Assembly: GCA_944372095.1 (NCBI GenBank)
Contig: CALVYG010000010.1
Span: 1-48,511, forward strand
Direction of reading: 5' to 3'
DNA length: 48,511 nt
Source of the DNA: an uncultured Clostridia bacterium
Lineage (GTDB): Bacteria > Bacillota > Clostridia > Christensenellales > DTU072
The translations under genes were made by a program, and so were the position numbers. Numbering within the stretch: position 1 is the stretch's first letter; the number at the start of each line of letters is the position of its first letter. Shown piece after piece: positions 43,767 to 48,511 of this stretch. Below the pieces are notes generated by a model, which had not been told where the DNA came from, did not search any database, and saw nothing but the letters and a program-made list of their open reading frames with translations.

Positions 43767-45071
43767 ATGAAAAAAGCGGTAATAATAGGCGGAAACCAGG
43801 GCGGACTCAACATGGCAAGATGTTTGTCGGAAGCAGGATTCAGTGTGGAAGTTTTTGAAAAGAAAGAGAAAAAAGACGTAGCGTACGACTGGACGGACGA
43901 CATAAACCCAGAAGTGTTTGCAACAATGGGGATAGATATGCCGCCGGAAGGGACGTATTATCCGAAAAAAGCGTGGACGTTCGTCAGTCCGTCGGAAAAA
44001 GTGAAGATAACGGTTCGCGGCGGCGCGCAGAAAAACGATATTTCTATTTACCGGAGGGATTTGAACGATTATCTGTTTTCTCTTGCGGAAGGGAAAGCGG
44101 AAATTCATTACGGAACGGAAGCGGAAAAATTACTGTTCGACGGGAATAAGGTAACAGGGATAAAAGCTCTCGGGAAAGAGATACATTCCGATATCGTAGT
44201 CGATTGCAGCGGAGCGTTTTCGCCGTTCAGAGAATCTGCCGCGGATAAGACCGGGATGAAAAAACAGCCTGAAAAAGACGAATTGTTCGTAGTGTACAGG
44301 GGATTTTTCAAAGCGGAAAAAGAAGCGGAAAAACCCGAAGCGACGAATAAGGTGTATTTAAGACACGGCGGAAGCGAAGGGATAAGCTGGTGTATATATA
44401 ACGAAGAAGAAAACAACGTAGACGTACTGATAGGACGGATAGGAGAATTGGATGAAAGAGAAAGAGATAAAGCGTTTATGCTTCTCGAAAAAGACAACCC
44501 GATACTGAGCGACGTAAAGGAAAAAGAATGGGTAAAGGCGGTAATTCCCGTAACTCACCCCGGATTAAGGATAGTGGGCGACGGATACGTTCTTTGCGGA
44601 GATTCGGCATTTATGACGATACCCGTAATGGGGTCGGGAATAGTATGCAGTCTTGAATGCGGAGAAATTCTGAAAAAGGTGTTGACGGAAAACGACGATT
44701 GTTCGTTAAAGAATTTATGGAAATATCAAGTTGAATTTTATAACAGGTACGCATCGTTTTTCGGAGTTGATTTTTTCAAAAGATGGTTGCTTAAAGTTGA
44801 TGTAGAAGATGTGGATTATCTTTTCGAATCGGGGATAGCAGACGAAAAAATGCTTGCCGAGGGAGCGGGAGGAGAGACGATGAAACTCGGATTAAGCGAT
44901 TTGATAAAAAAGGCGTGGAAAGGAAGAAACCGCGCCGGGTTGCTGTTACAGATAGCGGAAGTACTGAGAAAATCTGCGCTTGCCGAAAGTATAGCCAAAG
45001 AAATTCCTACCGAATACGACGAAAAGAAAATAGGCGTCTGGCAGACGAAACTCGAACGCATTTACAGATAG
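43767..45071 (+). CDS. Geranylgeranyl-reductase-like FAD oxidoreductase
   Basis: This 434-residue flavoprotein has a p-hydroxybenzoate-hydroxylase-like FAD fold. The dinucleotide loop GGNQGGLNMA (residues 8-17) departs from GxGxxG. VVDCSGAFS and GYVLCGDSAFMTIPVMGSGI (the GD motif, near 272-291) are those of the geranylgeranyl reductase/monooxygenase superfamily. Members reduce or hydroxylate isoprenoid, aromatic or polyketide substrates. Here the substrate is unknown. The C-terminal 100 residues are helical and less familiar. AAAGGAAG precedes the ATG. No isoprenoid or aromatic genes lie beside it. Confidence 0.75.
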   Translation: MKKAVIIGGNQGGLNMARCLSEAGFSVEVFEKKEKKDVAYDWTDDINPEVFATMGIDMPPEGTYYPKKAWTFVSPSEKVKITVRGGAQKNDISIYRRDLNDYLFSLAEGKAEIHYGTEAEKLLFDGNKVTGIKALGKEIHSDIVVDCSGAFSPFRESAADKTGMKKQPEKDELFVVYRGFFKAEKEAEKPEATNKVYLRHGGSEGISWCIYNEEENNVDVLIGRIGELDERERDKAFMLLEKDNPILSDVKEKEWVKAVIPVTHPGLRIVGDGYVLCGDSAFMTIPVMGSGIVCSLECGEILKKVLTENDDCSLKNLWKYQVEFYNRYASFFGVDFFKRWLLKVDVEDVDYLFESGIADEKMLAEGAGGETMKLGLSDLIKKAWKGRNRAGLLLQIAEVLRKSALAESIAKEIPTEYDEKKIGVWQTKLERIYR

Positions 45072-45139
45072 AGAAAAGAGCGGTAAGGCAGTGTAGCATA
45101 AGAGAAAAAACCGAAACGTAAACGGAGAAAAGTCGGGGA

Positions 45140-45793
45140 ATGGAAAAATTCAGTCTCGGAGACATAGAAGTGAGGCTAAAAAAAATACGCGGAAGAACGC
45201 TCAGTTACAGGATACTGATAATTGAAAACGCCGTGAATATAAACGTACCCGCGAGAGCAAGAAAGGCGAACGTAATGGAAAAAGCGGAAGAAATTGTGAT
45301 GGAAGGGAAGAAAAAAGGAAAGTTCAACGAGTTGAAAGACGGAGGGAAGATAAGATTATTCGGTAAAGACGTACCCGTTTACGCGGCGGAAGCGGAAAAG
45401 AGTTCGGTCGGGTATTACGGCGGGAAAATATATCTCGGACTTCCGCAGGGGGAGATAAACGGAAAAGTCATAGAACAAATAGTGAAATTTTACGACGAAA
45501 AGCTGAGGGAAGTATTGGAAGAACGCGTGCCGGTAATAGAAGAAAAAGTCGGGATAAAATGTAAATTCTGGGAAACGGCGAAAATGCACTCTGCATACGG
45601 AAAATGTAAATTCAAAGAGGGAACGATAAAATTCTCGACGGATTTGGCGTTGTTTCGGACCGAATGTATAGATATGGTAATAGCGCACGAACTGGGGCAT
45701 ATAAAGTATCCTGACCACGGAAAAGAATTTCACGCGTTTATGAAAACATATATTCCCGGATACAAGAAGCTGAGCCGCGAAATGGCGATATGA
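45140..45793 (+). CDS. YgjP/SprT-like zinc metallopeptidase-fold protein
   Basis: This 217-residue protein has the HExxH zinc motif in VIAHELGHIKYPDHGKEF (near residue 182-198), with the downstream His of DHGKEFH completing the site. The N-terminal region has the beta-rich lead of the YgjP/DUF45 family (VRLKKIRGRTLSYRI). These are widespread predicted metallopeptidases related to WSS1/SprT, and the exact substrate is unsettled. A GGGGA sits before the ATG at short distance, so initiation may be weak. It ends three bases from the end of the convergent DUF5662 gene. Confidence 0.82.
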   Translation: MEKFSLGDIEVRLKKIRGRTLSYRILIIENAVNINVPARARKANVMEKAEEIVMEGKKKGKFNELKDGGKIRLFGKDVPVYAAEAEKSSVGYYGGKIYLGLPQGEINGKVIEQIVKFYDEKLREVLEERVPVIEEKVGIKCKFWETAKMHSAYGKCKFKEGTIKFSTDLALFRTECIDMVIAHELGHIKYPDHGKEFHAFMKTYIPGYKKLSREMAI

Positions 45794-45796
45794 GAA

Positions 45797-46318
45797 TCAA
45801 AGTGATTTAAGGAAGGAAAGCGCGGCGTTTTCGCCGTTTACGGCGAGAATAAACAGAGCTTTTTCCAGAATCGCCGCCGTATCGGGATGAATATATCTGT
45901 ATTCGTTTTTAGAAAAATAATATTCGAGTGCGGCGCGGTCGGAATATGAATTTTTAAGATAAGTTTTCGTAGCGGCGAGTCTGTCGCAGAACATTTCCTT
46001 GACGTAGACGAGAGGCATCGGAGAAACGTAAATGAAATTGCCTTTCCAGTTGAATTCAATCCAGTATTCGAAGTGGTGTTTATTTCTGCCTTTATGGTGG
46101 AGCCACACGGCGGAATAACCTTTATCGTTGCGTTCGGCGACGGTGGGACTTCTTTTGCCGTCGGAGAAATATTTCACGCTGCCGAAAAATTCGGTGAAAG
46201 AAAATTTACTTAAATCGTGTAAAATTCCGCGTAAAGGTATACCTGCTTTTACGCAGTAAATAAAAACGAGTTTTTTATGGTGAAGAACGGTTTTAAGATG
46301 TCCGAAAAATCTGTTCAT
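45797..46318 (-). CDS. DUF5662 family protein
   Basis: This 173-residue minus-strand protein is recognised by HLKTVLHHKKLVF, KAGIPLRGILHDLSKFS and WLHHKGRNKHHFEYWI. The density of His and Asp (HDLSK, HHKGRNKHH) suggests a metal-binding HD-like active site. The family is common in Firmicutes and phages and has no assigned function that I know. CGGAGC lies before the ATG on the minus strand. It has its own promoter, which is paired with that of the GNAT gene. Confidence 0.82.
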   Translation of the reverse strand: MNRFFGHLKTVLHHKKLVFIYCVKAGIPLRGILHDLSKFSFTEFFGSVKYFSDGKRSPTVAERNDKGYSAVWLHHKGRNKHHFEYWIEFNWKGNFIYVSPMPLVYVKEMFCDRLAATKTYLKNSYSDRAALEYYFSKNEYRYIHPDTAAILEKALFILAVNGENAALSFLKSL

Positions 46319-46340
46319 ATAATGCTCCGAATCGATAAGT

Positions 46341-46403
46341 ATTTTATCAAAGGCTTAAACAAAAGTCAATGCGTTTGACTTAATTACGGAAATGTGCTAA
46401 ACT
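46341..46403. promoter_or_regulatory. Back-to-back divergent sigma-A promoters
   Basis: Minus strand: TTGACT (46364-46369), 17 bp, TAAAAT (46341-46346), driving the DUF5662 gene. Plus strand: TTGACT (46375-46380), 17 bp, TAAACT (46398-46403), driving the GNAT gene. The two -35 boxes form a perfect inverted repeat separated by 5 bp. Confidence 0.8.
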
Positions 46404-46424
46404 ATGCGGATAGGAGAATTGCGA

Positions 46425-46943
46425 ATGGAGATAAAAGTCGTTTCCGAAGCGGAATTCGACGGTTTGTACGGAATAATAGAAGAATCGTTCCCTTACGAAG
46501 AAAGGAGAGACAGGGAAGACGAGCGAAGAGAGATAAAGCGTAAAGAATTTAATTTTTGCCGCCTGGTTTCGGGAAAAGAAACGGTGGGGATTGCGGCGTA
46601 TTGGAGCTTGAAAAAATATATATTTCTCGAACATCTTGCAATAAAGAAGAGCGAAAGGGGAAAAGGTTACGGTACGGTATTTTTGAACAAATTGGGAGAA
46701 TTATCCGATAAGCCGATAATATTAGAGGTTGAACCGCCCGAAAAAAGCGAAGTCGCAAGGAAGAGAATCGGATTTTACGAAAGAAACGGATATATACTGA
46801 ACGAAAAAAAGGATTACGAACAACCGTCGTATCACGGCGGTAAGGGTGTGCATTTATTATTGATGAGTTCTGCGCCGATGAGTGAAGAAGAAACGGAGCG
46901 GGCGACGCGTGAGATAAGAGAAATTTGTTATAAAATACATTAA
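46425..46943 (+). CDS. GNAT-family N-acetyltransferase
   Basis: This protein of about 172 residues has the GNAT acetyl-CoA-binding block LEHLAIKKSERGKGYGTVFLNKL (near 70-92) and a C-terminal GFYERNGYILNEKKDY. The substrate is unknown. I start it at ATG 46425, eight bases after AGGAG. The upstream ATG at 46404 lies at the edge of the -10 element, where the transcript could hardly include it. The C-terminal 25 residues are an acidic/basic helical tail outside the usual fold. Confidence 0.82.
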   Translation: MEIKVVSEAEFDGLYGIIEESFPYEERRDREDERREIKRKEFNFCRLVSGKETVGIAAYWSLKKYIFLEHLAIKKSERGKGYGTVFLNKLGELSDKPIILEVEPPEKSEVARKRIGFYERNGYILNEKKDYEQPSYHGGKGVHLLLMSSAPMSEEETERATREIREICYKIH

Positions 46944-47021
46944 AGGAAAAAACCTGTAAAAAAGTTTTTGATAAAATACCGAGGCGTAAAAGCGCCGGAA
47001 TAAAGACGGGAGGTAAAATAT

Positions 47022-48374
47022 ATGCACCGCTATGTAAACAGTATGGAAGAAATATTGCCGCTTGCGGAGATATGCAGGCAAAACAATAAAATCGACGTTG
47101 AGTTGTACGAAAAATACGACGTTAAACGAGGATTGAGGGACGCAAACGGAAACGGAGTAGTGGTCGGACTGACCAGAATATCCGACATAATAGCGAAGAA
47201 AAACATTAACGGAGAACTGGTTCCCGTAGACGGAGAATTATACTATCGCGGATACGACGTAAAAGATTTGATAAAAAACAAGAAAGGCAATTTCGGGTTT
47301 GAGGAAGCGACGTATTTATTGCTGTTCGATAAATTGCCGAGTGAAAAAGAGCTGGAAAATTTCTGTTCGTTATTATCGCAATGCCGGAGTCTGCCGTCAA
47401 ATTTCGTGAGGGACGTAATTCTGAAAGCGCCCAATAAAGACATAATAAACAATATGGCCAAAAGCATATTAACGCTGTACAGTTACGATAAGAATGCGGA
47501 TAAACTCGATATAGACAACGTACTCGGGCAGTGCATACAGCTAATCGCCAATTTACCGCTGCTTGCGGTGTACGCATATCAGGCGCACAAGCATAAAAAC
47601 AAGCACGGGAGCCTGATAATACATATACCGAATCCCAAACTGTCAACGGCAGAAAACATATTGCGAATGCTGAGGGCGGACAGCAAATACACCGAACTCG
47701 AAGCGGACGTACTGGATGTGGCGCTTATATTGCACGCGGAACACGGCGGAGGAAACAACTCGACGTTTACGACGCACGTGGTAACGAGTGCGGGAACGGA
47801 CACGTATTCCGCGCTTACGGCGGCGCTTTGTTCGCTTAAAGGACATAAGCACGGCGGAGCGAATATAAAGGTAATCGAAATGTTCGACAACCTGAAATCG
47901 ACGGTGGAAAATCTGAAAGACGAAAAACAGCTTGAAGAATATGTGGACAAACTTCTTGCGGGAGAAGCGTTTGATAAGAGCGGATTGGTTTACGGACTGG
48001 GACACGCGGTATACTCTTTGAGCGACCCGAGAGCGGTGGCGTTCAAAGGGTACGTAGAAGAACTCGCAAAGCAGAAAGGAATGGAAGACGAGTTCGAACT
48101 TTATTCAAAGGTGGAAGAAATAGCAATAAGGAAGATAGCGGAAAAACGTAAGATATATAAGGGAGTATGCGTAAACGTAGATTATTACAGCGGACTGGCG
48201 TACAAGATGCTCGGACTGCCGAGAGAACTGTATACGCCGATATTCGCGGTGGCGAGAAGCGTAGGCTGGAGCGCGCACAGGATAGAGGAATTGCTTAATT
48301 CCAATAAGATAATCCGTCCGTCATACAAGAGCGTGCAAGGGGCGAGAGAATATATAGACTTCGGGGACAGATAA
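47022..48374 (+). CDS. gltA: Citrate synthase
   Basis: This 450-residue citrate/methylcitrate synthase condenses oxaloacetate and acetyl-CoA. The active-site blocks are LILHAEHGGGNNSTFTTHVVTSAGTDTYSA (catalytic His near 245), GHKHGGANIKV and GLGHAVYSLSDPRA. The form with HAEHGGGNNSTF is common in Clostridia and gut anaerobes. It likely serves glutamate synthesis through a partial TCA branch. GGGAGG lies before the ATG. The promoter is unclear: TAAAAT at 46972-46977 lacks a good -35. A terminator follows, so it is probably a single-gene unit. Confidence 0.92.
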   Translation: MHRYVNSMEEILPLAEICRQNNKIDVELYEKYDVKRGLRDANGNGVVVGLTRISDIIAKKNINGELVPVDGELYYRGYDVKDLIKNKKGNFGFEEATYLLLFDKLPSEKELENFCSLLSQCRSLPSNFVRDVILKAPNKDIINNMAKSILTLYSYDKNADKLDIDNVLGQCIQLIANLPLLAVYAYQAHKHKNKHGSLIIHIPNPKLSTAENILRMLRADSKYTELEADVLDVALILHAEHGGGNNSTFTTHVVTSAGTDTYSALTAALCSLKGHKHGGANIKVIEMFDNLKSTVENLKDEKQLEEYVDKLLAGEAFDKSGLVYGLGHAVYSLSDPRAVAFKGYVEELAKQKGMEDEFELYSKVEEIAIRKIAEKRKIYKGVCVNVDYYSGLAYKMLGLPRELYTPIFAVARSVGWSAHRIEELLNSNKIIRPSYKSVQGAREYIDFGDR

Positions 48375-48398
48375 GTTAAAACGGTAAACGACGTATTG

Positions 48399-48428
48399 AA
48401 AAGAACGCCGACGCGGCGTTCTTTTTAT
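48399..48428 (+). terminator. Terminator after citrate synthase
   Basis: A 12-bp stem (48399-48410 with 48414-48425) has a 3-nt loop and ends in T5. The final 80 bases hold no gene. A TGTGGTAAAAT extended -10-like element at 48495-48505 may start a transcript beyond the window, but no -35 is clear. Confidence 0.88.
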
Positions 48429-48511
48429 GTGTGTAGGTGAATTATACTATTAAGTGCAACAGAAGAGGGAGAAAAAAAGGAGTTCATACAAATCTGTGGT
48501 AAAATAGAGTT

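Noticed and set aside
46404..46424. First ATG for the GNAT gene
   Set aside because: It directly follows the -10 box; ATG 46425 has AGGAG at proper spacing.
1..48511. CRISPR array, prophage, integrase, IS element or tRNA genes
   Set aside because: No regularly spaced repeats, transposase or integrase motifs, or tRNA cloverleaf features were seen on either strand.

Overview
The window looks like a chromosomal segment of an anaerobic, gut-type Clostridia (Bacillota). The evidence is Gram-positive style Shine-Dalgarno sites (AAGGAGG and variants), clear sigma-A promoters (TTGACA-17-TATAAT types), Firmicutes-style pur and pyr operons, PyrK/PyrD class 1B, a BspA-like surface lipoprotein and fermentative iron alcohol dehydrogenases. 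GC looks moderate-low, with very heavy use of ATA (Ile) and AGA (Arg) codons and purine-rich sense strands. I cannot name a species. No tRNA, rRNA, CRISPR array or intact mobile element was seen.

Layout. (1) 1-2040, accessory-looking edge: two copies of a double-hairpin repeat, a terminator, a small decayed ORF, a membrane-anchored XRE regulator (minus strand) and a 5'-truncated gene remnant. (2) 2062-5604: a large leucine-rich-repeat lipoprotein with recent internal duplications. (3) 5820-12268, redox block: an Old Yellow Enzyme/2,4-dienoyl-CoA-reductase-type flavoprotein, a FucO-like dehydrogenase, a preQ1-I riboswitch controlling a queuosine-precursor transporter plus a short-chain dehydrogenase, and a YqhD/BDH-like alcohol dehydrogenase. 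(4) 12506-19449, seven-gene acyl-chain operon: acpS, acyl carrier protein, a giant ketosynthase fused to a catalytically dead ketosynthase, FabG, FabZ-like dehydratase, FabD and a fused AccD-AccA. It has no enoyl reductase, FabH, biotin carrier or biotin carboxylase. (5) 19622-30541, ZTP-riboswitch-controlled purine operon: purE, purF-like, purM, purN, archaeal-type IMP cyclohydrolase, stand-alone AICAR transformylase, purD, purL. (6) 30750-39567, pyrimidine operon: pyrC, carB, pyrK, pyrD, pyrF, pyrE, pyrB carrying a zinc tail; carA is absent. (7) 39853-48374: flavodoxin, Na/Pi symporter (minus), a candidate structured RNA (possibly 6S RNA) divergent from rarA, a geranylgeranyl-reductase-like flavoprotein, a SprT-like metallopeptidase, a DUF5662 protein (minus), a GNAT acetyltransferase and citrate synthase.

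How it fits together. Regions 5 and 6 are nucleotide synthesis, each with its own control. The ZTP switch senses a purine/folate intermediate, and a sigma-A promoter sits directly before pyrC. The queuosine cassette is controlled by its own ligand. The most unusual content is the acyl-chain operon. A KS/chain-length-factor-like fusion with ketoreductase and dehydratase but no enoyl reductase is the enzyme set expected for a polyene-making type II polyketide synthase. A stripped-down fatty acid operon is the alternative. Other departures from textbook are a PurF homologue whose glutaminase half has lost its catalytic and binding motifs, a split PurH, and a PyrB that keeps only the zinc module of PyrI.
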